Positions 36,448 to 48,705 of a stretch of 64,000 nt of DNA are shown piece by piece. The position numbers and the translations under genes were made by a program. Each line of letters starts with the position of its first letter. Position 1 is the stretch's first letter. This stretch comes from Poecilobothrus nobilitatus (taxonomy: Eukaryota > Arthropoda > Insecta > Diptera > Dolichopodidae), in assembly GCA_947095535.1 (NCBI GenBank), contig OX352774.1:10168001-10232000 (forward strand), given 5' to 3'. The notes under the pieces were generated by a model that ran no database searches, had not been told where the DNA came from, and was given only the letters and a program-made list of their open reading frames with translations.

Positions 36448-38099
36448 ATCAATATAAATATCTTTCATGTAATAAAATACAACAGTGATTAATTAATTTA
36501 ATTGAATAGTGCTGATTTCGTTTGTTTTAGTCAAAGTAGTTTGATTAAAGTAACCTCAACATGTAAATGGCATCTAAATCAATTATAATGAATATTTTTT
36601 CTGATTTCAAACTCCTAGTCCAAGTTAAGTTTAAGTCTTATTAAATGGTTCACTCTATCTTATATTTTTTTTACATTTTTAAATTTACAAATAAGTTACG
36701 GTACGGCTTTGAGCTTTTTTTTGTTGATGACACGCTACGATATTTTGTCTTCAAGATTCAAAGATTGAAAAAGATCATGTAAAATATGACAAACAGGTGT
36801 AATTAATTTTCAAAACTATTTAAAAACTTGCAAACTGTACTACACGAACAATATATTTTAGATGGTTAAGCTTAAAATCAGAAACTTACAGTGGGCATGC
36901 TCTGTCTCGGCAAAAATAAACAAATTTGAAAAGTCAATTTATTATATATTAGCGGATAAGTCACTGGACTTTCATATACTACATTAAAAGGATTTAAATT
37001 GTCAAATGTGATATTAGATAAGCAGATCGTAACATACATGGTATATCTAAAAATATTTTTTATTTTTATTTTGTTTTTTGTAAGATAAAGTTTCTAAAGA
37101 AATAACATTAAACTTAAATTTCATTTTAATATTCTCATGCTTTAATCAAAGTGTTTATCGAAGTTTTTTGTTTTTACAAAACTTCCAATTAGAATTTCAC
37201 ACTCATTTCTTATTTATAAAATTTAATATAGAAATATTAAACGGTCATTAACGTTTTGATAAATTTTAATGTGTTTAACTTTTATAATAGAAATTTTTAT
37301 TTAGCATACTAATTACCGTAGAATCTGGGTTAAAATTTTACTAATTTACTTATATTAAAATTTATCAATCAATACAAGAACTAAAAATTTTAAAGAAACG
37401 ATATTTAAATTTAACATATTCAACATGTATACGCAAACGTATTAGAAAAAATTACAGTAGCCAATTAAATCGATACATAAATACATTAAATATGAAAAGT
37501 GGTTTATACCAGTGACTTTTTAAAGTAGTAAAAGCTTTAAAATGCAAGAAAATGTGTAAGAAAACTATAAGATAGATTGCTAGTTCGACCAAGTTCATTA
37601 ATTTCAAATGTAATTGAACAGTTTCGTAGTGATTAAATCGTTACTCGTACTGATTAAATGATCAAGTAATTTCCGCCAGCCTTTCAATCGGACGGTCTTA
37701 TATTGAAATCCCGTTTAGATCGTATTAAAAAAATAAGTAGTGATTTTATACCATAATAATGTGTTTCGAATAACAACAATAATAATAATAGCTGGTACAT
37801 TGACAGTGGATTTGCCTTAATTATTACCTCATACAGAAAAATGTTTTATAAGTAGTACTGCTGGCATGTTGTAACTGTAGATGGATATCGCCAAAATAGT
37901 AATAATAATAGGCGGATTAACTGTTCCCTTACAGTCAATGTTTCAGAATTTTTCTCCTATCCTCTCCCATTCCTATTCCTTAATCAATATATTGATTTAG
38001 CAGTTAGGGGTATAACCCTGTTATATTGAGTAAAGGGGGGACGTAGGTTGAGTCAGTAAAAATCTACTACTACCAAGCGAATATTCTTGGCGGCTTTAG
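36448..38099. other. Gene-free stretch with small AAT-repeat patches
   Basis: (AAT)n-like patches occur at about 37771-37788 and 37898-37911. A less AT-rich part at 37670-38080 could be an old repeat but shows no diagnostic motif. Confidence 0.45.
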
Positions 38100-38776
38100 G
38101 AATTCCCACCACGCTTAGGAAAAACAAAAAAAATTTATACAATGAAATTGTGTTGATGGAAACGTCACTAAAAAACAATAACATTGTTATAGAACATCAC
38201 TTTTATGGCGCACCACACATTAGGGAGCTATATAGTCTCTCAAAGTTGGAAAAGTTGTATTTCAAATGAATATCTATATTTCTGGTTCTACTTAACATAT
38301 TTTCTATTTAAAAACCTAACGAAAGGATATTTTTTTAATTTTATAAATCAAAATAATATAATTTTTTGTAATTTATCATTTAAATTTACCATTGTATGAA
38401 AACAAAATTTTCTTTCTTTTATAACTGTGAAACTCTTCTAAATAGAACCTTGGTATTGTGAAAGACGAAAGATCTTTCAAATCTACCCTTATTTAAAAGG
38501 GTTCTATTTGAGATCAAGGCACCTGTACAAATTTCTTCAAAGTAAAATACAAAAATTAAAACTTTAACATTATAATTTTACTCATGTCAACAGCTTTTCA
38601 TAATTATATAAGGTTTCCTGAAAATTGAAGAAGTATCTCTTGACTTTCCACAATTACAAAATAAAATTCTAAGAAAATTTGCAAATTTTGGTGCAAGTCA
38701 CAGTATTTTAAACAAATTTATTGTCTTTTCGGTAATGTCCACCATTAAAAACCTTTGATTTTACAATCTGCCTTAT
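38100..38776 (+). mobile_element. Decayed HINE copy, termini type 2, about one cassette-A unit
   Basis: The left arm is eroded. The landmark region TTAGGGAGCTATATAGTCTC, TTTACCATTGTATGAAAAC, GGCACCTGTACAAATTTCTT and the right arm GGTGCAAGTCACAGTATTTT through CTGCCTT at 38776 follow cassette A order. The left boundary is approximate. Confidence 0.6.
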
Positions 38777-40800
38777 TAAATAATATTTTCATAGAAAAGT
38801 AAGTAATAATTGGTTTTCTTGATAAAGATTCAACTGTTTTTAAAATACGTTATTTTGTAACAAAATAACAAGCCAGAATGCTAATTTAAAAATTAGTTCA
38901 ATATTTAATTACTGCGCGGTTTACGTTGTGTTCAATGAAAAAATTTTAAATCTTATAAGTAAATTAAATTGTTACACGCAAATTATTTCAAATATAGAAT
39001 CTAAGATATGAACTATAAATAAAACTAAATATCTAATCAATAATTCACTTTCTTTGAAAACAAACAAAAAACAAAATAACTATCAAAACAAACCACAATT
39101 TATAGTATTTAGTCTATGGTTCATTAAAATGAGAATATCAACAAAATCAGTAAAATAAAATTATAACCACATTTTAGAATTCTTTTTCATCGTCACTATT
39201 AGCGTCAGTGCATATAAGTGATCTGAATTTAATATACCCATAGTATTGTTTGTAATAAAATATGTTTAAAGAAAAAGTAAACTTTTTGTACAATATTTTT
39301 GTGGTCAACAAACTGCAAATATTTATTAAAAGTTACAAAATATGTACATAGAAATACAAAGAATTCGTTAAACTTAATCTAACTTTACTATATATACATT
39401 AAAATTGACCACAAATGGTTCATTCAACCTTTTTCGGTTTATTTTAAAAATTCACATTATATAGAAATTCAAACCGATGCTCTGAAAGAATGCCTCAAGA
39501 AATAAGACCGAATCCATTTCAACAAAAAAATAAAGGGGAAATCGTGATTTTCTTTTTCAATTACAGTATTATTACCGATATCCTTTTTTAAAGTTAAACC
39601 ATAAAATGGTTCAGAAAGTTAAACCATAAAATTGGTTCTGGAAAAAAGTAATACATATATCCCTATTCAAACATTCATAGCCAACCAGAAGACTATAAAC
39701 ATGTATTTTTTAAAATTTCCCAAAAACAACGAAGAAGCTTTCTAAAATAAGGTGAACAAACACAACATGTTCTGAATATGAAGCGAAAAAAAAGTAAGAT
39801 CCATAATATTTGGAAAACGGAAATATGGCCAATTCGACATTATTTCTTCTTCGAATTGAAAATAGACCGAATTTAAAAATTCAGCTTTATTACCACCGTT
39901 TTAAAAAGAAAATAAAACCGTTTTAACCTTATTTCTTGGGTTATTATTTCAGGACAGTTACAAACCTTTCTCTACCCTAACAACTTATTATACCACCACT
40001 ATTACTGTAATTATTACAGATAATTTAGTTTAGTATATTTAGTATTATGTGTATTATTCTTTATTTTCATTATTGCAATTACTTTTATTTATTTATTTTT
40101 TTTTTTTTATTTAAATTCTTTTCTAAACATTACCATCATTAGCACTTTAATATTTTAACAAAGTTTCAATGTATACATATGAATGAGTCTTCAATGTATT
40201 GAAATCGCATAATACGATCTATCCCTTTACATTATTTTCAAAAAGATTTAGACAAGTGATAAGGAATTGTTAAAAAACGATAACTAAACAAAGTAATAAC
40301 TGGTATTTAAAAAAACAACAAAACACAACAATATTAAGAAGTGAGGCAGGAAGGGACAATAGATGAAAACAAAAATATATTTACTTCTGATGTTTCAACA
40401 CTTATACACACATAAAAAAAAAAAAACAAAAAAAAAACTCATCTAAAATTATTGCAATGTTGATTTGTCGCGTTTATTTTATTTTTTATAAAATAAGAAC
40501 ATGGTTTCATTGCATTTTTTAATTTTATTTTAATGAAAACCAGAACACAAAAACAGAGGCAAAACATATTCATAGTTCAGAATTAAAAAAACAGAAAGAA
40601 AATAATAAAAAGAAGAAAAAATTGAAACAATGAAAATTTAAAACGCAAGTTCATGTTCGCGGTCAATTACCGCAACAATACAATAACAACTAAACATCTA
40701 TAGTTTGTATATATAGTCAGAGTATATTAAGTTTTATTTTTAAAGTTCAATGTATGATTAGTTATAATGGTGTTCTGTTATTAGATGTTCTAAAGTTGTT
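38777..40800. other. Gene-free AT-rich stretch
   Basis: No gene. A tandem duplication of about 24 bases (AGTTAAACCATAAAATGGTT and a near copy) lies at 39592-39640. Confidence 0.5.
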
Positions 40801-41494
40801 CTTAGCACATTTAAAAAAAACAGAATTGAAAAATTTGTTTCACTTAGCATGTCCTTTTGTTCGTCTGTCTGTTTACTAAATTTCTTCATCGGTAAAACTA
40901 CCTCAATGTAATTTAAACCATGAATAAGTATAGTAGAAAAATAAATGTTGCAGAAGAATTTTTCGTCTAGGCCCCGCCATTTCGAAGCACCAATATTCGA
41001 AAAATTCCTGTTTTCAAATGTGTATATCTCAGATTTTGTTTAAGATTTTTTCAATCTAAAAACGTCAAACGACAGAATATATTTTTACCTCTAGAAAAAA
41101 ATTTTTAGCTTTTGTTATCAAAATTAACAAATCTTTCCAGTTTAGTATTGAAATTTGTTATATGAAAACAAAGTCTTGCAAAATGTTATTAATTCCTTCA
41201 TATTTCTACAATCCTTCTAAATAGATGAAGGTAGATCTTTCAGAATTAACATAAGTTATATCTAAAAAAAATTGTTTGGCACCTCCGCTGAATTAATTAG
41301 CTATTAAGGGTCAAAACTTGAAAATTGGCTATTTTTTGTAGTTGTATTTTTTACATACCTGTACATTTTTTTTTTTCAAAGTAAAACGGAAAATATTTTA
41401 GCTTCTCATAATTTGCTGCAACTCACAACGTTTTAAACTGTTTTTATTATCTTTTGAAAAATGTGCGCATTTCAAAACCTTTGGTTTTACCTTG
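40801..41494 (+). mobile_element. HINE copy, termini type 2, one cassette-A unit
   Basis: CTTAGCACATTTAAAAAAAA at the left, a decayed GTCY tract near 40850-40872, TTTACTAAATTTCTTC, cassette A text (TCAATCTAAAAACGTCAAAC, GGTCAAAACTTGAAAATTGG) and a right end with GAAAAATGTGCGCATTT, AAACCTTTGGTTTTA and CCTTG. Confidence 0.7.
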
Positions 41495-41881
41495 TTTTTG
41501 ATTCTTGATAGAATAGTGTATAAATGAATAGCAGCAAATACAAAATACTTTCTGTAGAAAATTAACCTTTATGGATTTTATTAAAATGAAGGGAAATTAA
41601 AAATGAAACAAAATAAAATTTTCATTTTAATACATATTTTGTAATTTTTTTTTTGTTTTTGTTATGAAATTTTTTTCCTCGAATTACGTTCCTATTATTG
41701 TTTATTTCTCGTTTGTATTATTTTGATTGTTATTACATGACTATTTTTTAATAAATTAGTTTGTTGTGTTCAGTCTTATATGATTGAGTTCTTTATTGTA
41801 ATTATTCAATAATTTTAATCATATTTTATTTTCTTCATTTTGTAGTTCGTGATATAAATTTCAAATAAAAAAGAAAAGAAG
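41495..41881. other. Spacer between opposed HINE copies
   Basis: About 390 bases of AT-rich sequence with no recognised feature. Confidence 0.5.
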
Positions 41882-42522
41882 ACAAAATGTAAAACTAAAG
41901 GTTTTTAAAAGCGCACATTTTTCAAAAGACTATAAAAACAATATTAGTAAACAGTTTAGAACAGTAAAGAATAAAGAATAAAAATGTGAAAAATAAAGGG
42001 TCAATTACGTAAACTTAAAGAAAACCCTATAATATCCTGTTATTATTAATATAAACCTGTTAACATATAAGTTAATATAAACCTGTTAACATATAAGTAA
42101 AAATGAAGCTTTAATATTAGTGCTTTACTTTGAAAAAAATTTGTAGAGCTTTCTAAATTTTAAAACTGAAACCGTCTATCTAGAAGGGTTGCGGAGATAT
42201 GAAGGAAGCAAAAATTTTATTTTTTACATAACGGTTAATTTTAGTACTAAATTAGGAAAACTTGTATAATTTTGATATTGATTTATACAGTTAAATGTCC
42301 CATCGTTTGTGTTTTTCATATTGAAAAAATGTGAAATAGACCCTAATATAATATGTATACACATTTGAAAATAGAAAACTTTATCTATGATATGTTAAAA
42401 TTCATTGTTCTATCCTAACAGGTGTAGAAATATTGTCAACAGACAGACAGGTTGACAGAGAGATGGACGGACTTAAACTAGTAAAAATGTTTTCTATTTT
42501 TTTTTTTTGAAAAATATGCAAA
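41882..42522 (-). mobile_element. HINE copy, termini type 2, inverted relative to its neighbour
   Basis: Reads as the reverse complement of the family: ATGTAAAACTAAAGGTTTTT at the plus-strand left (hairpin end), AAGCGCACATTTTTCAAAAG, then cassette A, and a decayed GACA/GACG tract (42431-42470) before GAAAAATATGC. It contains a perfect 26-base tandem duplication at 42046-42071 and 42072-42097. Confidence 0.65.
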
Positions 42523-44914
42523 AAAATGAAATAAATGAAATGAAATTGAAAATAATTAAAATGGATAAGAATTTGTAGAAAAATAGTAAATGTGTAAATG
42601 TCACTTGACCAAAGTTGTATGTAAAGTTGTTGTATGTTTTACCAATAATGAAGTTAAATACTTAAGTTGGAATGAATTTCATTTAGATTTTTTTTCTTCT
42701 TTTAATATACTTCTAAATAAGGAAAAAATTTTACTAAAGAATTATAAATGAAGAAAATTATTATATACCTACATACGTTTCGTTATTTTCTTCTTTGGTT
42801 AAATTTCATTTTATTTCAGTTCTATTGAATAGCTTCTTCAAATAGTTGGTATTTCTATTGTATTTTAATAAGAATTTTTTTTTTTACTCTCTATTGAGGT
42901 TTTTTGAGGTTGTTACTATTCTAATTTCAGTTGAGTATTTGTGTATTAAAAGTGTATTAAGGCTGCAAATTACGCTATTGATTCAAATTTAATACTTCTG
43001 TGTAATTTTCGAAGTGGTTTTCAATTATTTTTCTGCCTCTACCAAACCCACGAACCCATTAAGAAATAAATGATAATAATGATTTGAATTTAATATGATC
43101 AATATATGATTATTTGTCGAAGCTAGTTTTTGTCTTTGAAATTTTCGTTTACGAACCCAGACTGTTTCATAGGAAATAATTGGTACTCTATATTTTTTCA
43201 GGTTATATACGTAATATATTTATAGGCTGAAATCCATTGATTTTGTTTTTTTTTTCATTTTTTTTATCTTCTCTACTACATACATTGTATCTTGCATAAT
43301 ATCATTAACATTTGATTTAAAATTCTGCCAAATTATGAAGATTCAAATTTATTTTTATTGAGATTCTCTTTAAAATATCTTGCATCCGATATAATGCATG
43401 TTATTGCAGATCAACTTTTTATATCAACAACTTCACTTTTCAATACCATATTTAAAATTTAGGGTGAAATACATTGGGGGTCATTGTTTGAAATATTTAA
43501 ATACATATATTAGTAACTACTTAAAATTTCTACAATGAATTCCATTCGATATTATACTCACACTTCAAAATAATGAAATATTAAAATAATTACTTTTGGT
43601 CTCTGTCGATAGATAGGCACTTTCTTATGCCATAAAATTATTATAATAAATCAAAAATAATTTAAGCCAACTGTTTTTGACAAATGAAATTTTTTTTTGA
43701 AAAGTAATAATTTTATATATTTTTTAATGTCAATTTCTTCATTTATGATTTGCTTTTTTTATTTGAACGAAACTACATATACTTTCCATTAAATTTTAAA
43801 GGATATCTATACTGCTTTATGATATAAAGTATATAACCTTCATTTATTTAAACAAAATTTTCTAAGAAACCTAATATGAATTTTTTTTTCTTTTAAATTT
43901 TATTACTATGTTAGCCTCATTTGAAAAAAAAAATTTTTTTTTTTTTTTTTAAATTAATCATCACTTGTACTCATGTACATAAATGAATACTTGTTAGACA
44001 TTAATCATATTTTCTTTCTCTTTCTAAATAGTTTTTCACATGAAAATGAAAATATTTTAAATGAAAATGTAAAAAAAAAAAAAAAAAATTTAAAAGAAAG
44101 AAAATCATAATGTCATTTAATCGAAACCAATTATAGAAAAATGTTAAGAAAAAAATAAAAAAAACCAGGTTGTCTGGACACTACACCACTTAAGTTATCT
44201 TATATTTTACAGATACAAAAAAGGACAGATCCATTTAATTTAATTTTTTTACGTCTCTGTTTTTTATGGAAAATGAGAAAAGTTGCTTTATTTTTATTTT
44301 TTTTATTTTACTTTTGACATATCTAAATAGTTGACATAAGGTGCATCTATACAATCTAAATACTTTTATGCAATATATATTTATCTATGTACTTTTATTA
44401 ATGATCACTTTTCTGACATAGATCTAAAATAAAAATACATGAAATTGAAACTTTAATAAGAAGTTAAATAAAAAGAAAAGATGTTAACTTTTAAATTAAT
44501 GTAAAAGATGTTAAGAGTTCTAGAATTATTGTAATCATGATATTAAAAAGGTTTCAAAATATCAAACACCCATTTTATATAATATTATACAAGGGTTACA
44601 ATAATTAATTTTTTAAGATTAAATTGAAATGAATCTATATGGAAATCAAAAGCCTCACAAGACATTTTTAGGTATATATCAATATTAAATTAGGCCACTT
44701 TTAACGAGTGGGTGAATTAATGCGGATTTTGTAATCATTTAAGTAGAAAAAGTATTTGAATAATATTTTGTACAAACTTTAATTTTGAAATGGTAAAATA
44801 TGTAGTAAATTTATAATGTTACAAGTTCATGCAATACAATCCAAATTCATGTTTGTATCTCCTCTTATTCTTTATATTTTGTTATGAAATAAATATTTAG
44901 ATGCAGAACTTTAA
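42523..44914. other. Gene-free AT-rich stretch
   Basis: Homopolymers and AT-rich unique-looking sequence. No feature supported. Confidence 0.5.
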
Positions 44915-45710
44915 TTCCTTTTGAATTGGAATTAAGACCCACACTATTTTTTGTTATTAAAAGAAGAAAGTAATAGAATATGTAGAGCAAACGCATTAGG
45001 GAGGGATTTTAGAATTTTGGATAAAAATTGGGGTATCCCCTTTTTCCAGAATATTCACTAATATGTATATGTGCGAGAATCTGAATTGAAATAAAAAATC
45101 AGGGTTATATGCTTTTTCTAAAATATATATATAAGGAATACTCCTATTGTCAGTGATTTTGGAAGCGGTTTTAAGATTAAATCTAAAATTAGTATTTTAC
45201 GCCTTTTACAAAATATTTAGATATATGCATATACGAGTTTTGAATTAGCAGGATTATATACATATTCTGCAAAAAGCGTATAACTCTGATTTTGTAGCCA
45301 ACTCTAAAATCTCTCGTAATTCAGAAACTCGTATTTGAATAAATCTAAATATTCTGTAAAACGCGTATAGTCCTGATTTTGAAATCAATTATAAAATCCC
45401 TCCCAAAATAGCTCAGGCCTCGATAATGAGACAAAAATCCATTGAGACTTCGGGCTTATTGAAGTGATTCAAAAGTCCTAATGGGACTTCTGACATGTCA
45501 TCAAATAAAATCCAGTCAAATGAAATACAGACTCATGATAGTAACCTTTGTGTTACTCAGTGGGCTTTAATTATTTTTCGAAATAGACTTAAAGCCCAAT
45601 ATCTAGTGGAATTAACACCCCCGTGGGCTTTAATTCTTTTTTAAAAAGGATGGGGCGATAATTCCAAAAGTGTTGGTACTAAAGCCCGCGGGCTTTATTT
45701 CTTCGGGCGT
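44915..45710. repeat. Nested inverted-repeat (foldback) complex
   Basis: The inner element at 44999-45404 has GGGAGGGATTTTAGAATT inverted as AATTATAAAATCCCTCCC, with arms that extend over 100 bases and contain diverged sub-repeats (ATTTTAGA, AATCAG, TATACGC, CAGAATAT). Outside it, GAATTGGAATTAAGACCCAC near 44920-44940 is an imperfect inverse of GTGGGCTTTAATTC near 45621. GGGCTTTA recurs in alternating orientation at about 45563, 45592 and 45623, ending in an 18-base perfect palindrome TAAAGCCCGCGGGCTTTA at 45680-45697. No transposase is present, so it is non-autonomous. Confidence 0.6.
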
Positions 45711-48417
45711 TCTGTCACTGCACCAAACATTTAACATAAACTTAAATTACAATTTGTTTCAGAAAAAAAAAAAGTCAAAAAGATTTAAAATATACGTATT
45801 TATAGATGTGTAAAATCAAGTAATGTGATTTAAGAAAAAATAGGAGGTTTAATATTATACTTTGACCCTACATCCTGCCTTAATTGAAAAAACATCGAAC
45901 TTTCGAAAATTGATCTTAAGCTTTCATGGTAAAATAAGAGTGTAAATCATCTATATAAGTATGTACTATCAATAATTATTCTAATTAATGAATCACAAAA
46001 TACAACGTGGTCCAAAAGTTATTTACACATTTAAAAATTTGACAGCCAGTGAAATTTTAATCAATTTTCTTTGCTTTCATGGTGCTTTATATTATGTATA
46101 AAAATTTATTTTGATATTTATTGAAATTTATGTGAGAATTAAGATCAATAATATGAAAACAGTTGCTAAAATATGCAACAAAAGATGTACGCAATTGTTT
46201 TTTATCTGATGATGTTTTTTTATCTGATATTGAAACATAAACTAGCATTCCCATTTATATTAAGAAGTACCAAAACACAGATTTTGAATATTAAATTAGT
46301 TGAGTATTTAAATAGAATCCAACTTTAAAATTATACTTTAGTGATGCATTAACAAATATAAAGCTAACTACACACTTATAATATCAAATCTTAATTAACT
46401 AATTAAAGTATAATAAAAATTAGTTGATATTTTAACGTTGCTCTAATATGTAATATTATAAAATAAGTTACTAAACATTTAAAACAAAAACAAATAAGAA
46501 AAATATATTAAAAATAAATCAGTAAATAAATAAAAAGTTAATAAAATTTTCAATTGTTTAAATGAATTATGAACCATCCTGTACTAACACCCAAATACTA
46601 AAAGGGTATTTACTGAATTTAATATACCTATTAAAGTATAATTTAAAATTAAAGTTGTTTCTACAATAATTATCGTATATTTTGATTCAAGTGGCGACAT
46701 ACTGATTAATAGCACTAAAAGAGTATAGACAGAAATCAATTTAATGTTAGTAACCAATAAAAGTACTTAAATAAATGTATCGTGTATTCAGTATAGTACT
46801 CGCTTGTTCAAAAGATAATTTAAATGTCGTATAAGAGTTAATTTAAAAATATTTCTGATATGCAACAATTTAATAATTATTCTTAATTAATTTAATTTTT
46901 CCGATAATTAATTAAAATATATACGCTTTAATTAAACACCCAAAAGCGTTATACCGAAGAAAACATTAACTCTTCACTTATTTTTGATTTATATAAAAAT
47001 GTTTTGTAATTACAATGTGTTACAATAATACCATAGTGTTCTATATTTTAATTATATTTAATTATATACATATATACAATTATATATATTATATATAATG
47101 AAGTACAATTAAAACTTTCTTTTATTTTTATTTTTTTTATATAATTTGGAATTCATTGTAAAATTAAAAAGAAGCGTAAAAAAATGCAGTTCATATAATA
47201 TAGAAATAACAAGTATTTGTTTTATTTTTTTCATTCCCTCGTTGTTCTTCTCTTTTATATTTTTATTGTTTGTTTGTTTGTATATAGTACCTGAGTACAG
47301 GTACGTCCTAAAAGTCTGATTTGTTATTTTCTTTTTTTAATTTTCTTTTTTTTTATTTTACGAAACAAATCCATTTGTGACAGAAAATTTTATAAAACTA
47401 ATTCAATGCACTGACTTGACTTGAATACTCTTTTTTCTATTATAGAAATTAGCTTACAAGTGATTTTGTTTAAAAAAAAAAAAAAGAAAATATAAGAAAA
47501 AAACTAGAAAGAAAAAGAAGAAAAGAAAATTTAACAAAATGGAAAATCATTTTTTTCTACAATTCTTGGTGTACCTGCAATAAATTTTTACACTCTTTTT
47601 TTTTTTTTCTCTTTTTTTGGTTTTCTTTAACGTTTCACAAAAGGGAAAGAAAAAAAACTGAATTCAATGCATTCTACTGCAGTTTACTGAACCATCCGTA
47701 AAATTTTTAAAGTAGTTACTTTTTATGAGTTTTACGGATTTTTAAACAACAGAAAAAAAAAAAAAAAACAAAAAAATTAACGGTAAGAAGGCAAAAACAA
47801 ATTAAAGGTTTTCCAAGTAAATGCATCATCTAAGTCGTCTTTACTTTTTTTTTTGGTGTAGCTAAAAACAAGCATACAAAATATATAATAAAAAAAAAAA
47901 CAGAACGTTTGTTAATGCAATCGTTGGAATAGACACATGTAAGATATATATAAGTAAGTACATAAGTATAAGTATAAGTACATAAGAATATATATAGATA
48001 CTAAAAAAAATCTAAAAAAAAATTAAAATTACGAAATATCAAAATTCTTTCATAACAACATAGAAATGCTTCTACAATGATTTCCAATGAATGGGTTCTA
48101 CGAATTTCAAATACTTAATTTTAACAACTAATAGTTAATCAGTAAGCTGTAATCATCAGTGTTCTAGTGTAACAATCAGATTAGGTAACAATTTAGGAAA
48201 TATACAAGAAACAAAGTTTATATCATACATCGGAGACGTTGGTTTGCACTTACATGATTAGAATGTTGAAGTAATCGCTTTGATCCTACATAGAAATATT
48301 CAATATTTTAGATGAACACTTTTAGACTCTTTTAATCCGTTTCCGGTTAAAGTTTCTCAAATTGAAATATGTAATTTGTTTTCTTCAGTTTTACGTAAAC
48401 AATATTGATTGTGTGTG
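45711..48417. other. Gene-free AT-rich stretch
   Basis: GTGGTCCAAAAGTTATTTAC at about 46006 faintly resembles a Tc1/mariner terminal repeat, but no partner is found. Short (GTTT)n near 47266 and TA-rich runs near 47060. Nothing else. Confidence 0.45.
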
Positions 48418-48705
48418 TATTTATTTATTTATTCTTCAATTTTCTCTATCCCAATCGTTTCATTTCCACCCAAGATTTTCCACTATTCTCTAGCTCTTTT
48501 TGGGCACTTCTTTTCCAACTCAATCTAGGTCTTACTTCTGTTCTAAGGATTCCAGTCTAATACTTGACGTGTCACTGATGCTGTTAGGCGTCTGAGGATG
48601 TATCCGATCCATCTTCATTTCTTGCTTTTTATTTGGGTTTCGATCAGGTCTTGTCTGGATCATAACCATAACTCTTTGTTTTGTATTCTTCTTGGCCAGA
48701 ATTAA
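48418..48705 (-). pseudogene. RTE-like LINE ORF2 C-terminal fossil
   Basis: On the minus strand a broken frame reads KELWL, SRQDLIETQIKSKK, RWIGYILRRLTASVTRQVL, DWNP and later GW-K-NDWDRE, ending at repeated AATA. This matches the C-terminal block of RTE/BovB-type LINEs (KW-WIGH-LRR...SI-R-AL-WNPQG..., then SW.E....A.DR..W). The simple-repeat tail, (TATT)n on the plus strand at about 48418-48435, is the usual RTE 3' end. At least three stops interrupt the frame. GC content is visibly above the surroundings. Only about 280 bases remain. Confidence 0.65.

Noticed and set aside
46000..46030. GTGGTCCAAAAGTTATTTAC, similar to a Tc1/mariner terminal repeat
   Set aside because: No inverted partner or transposase remnant found nearby.
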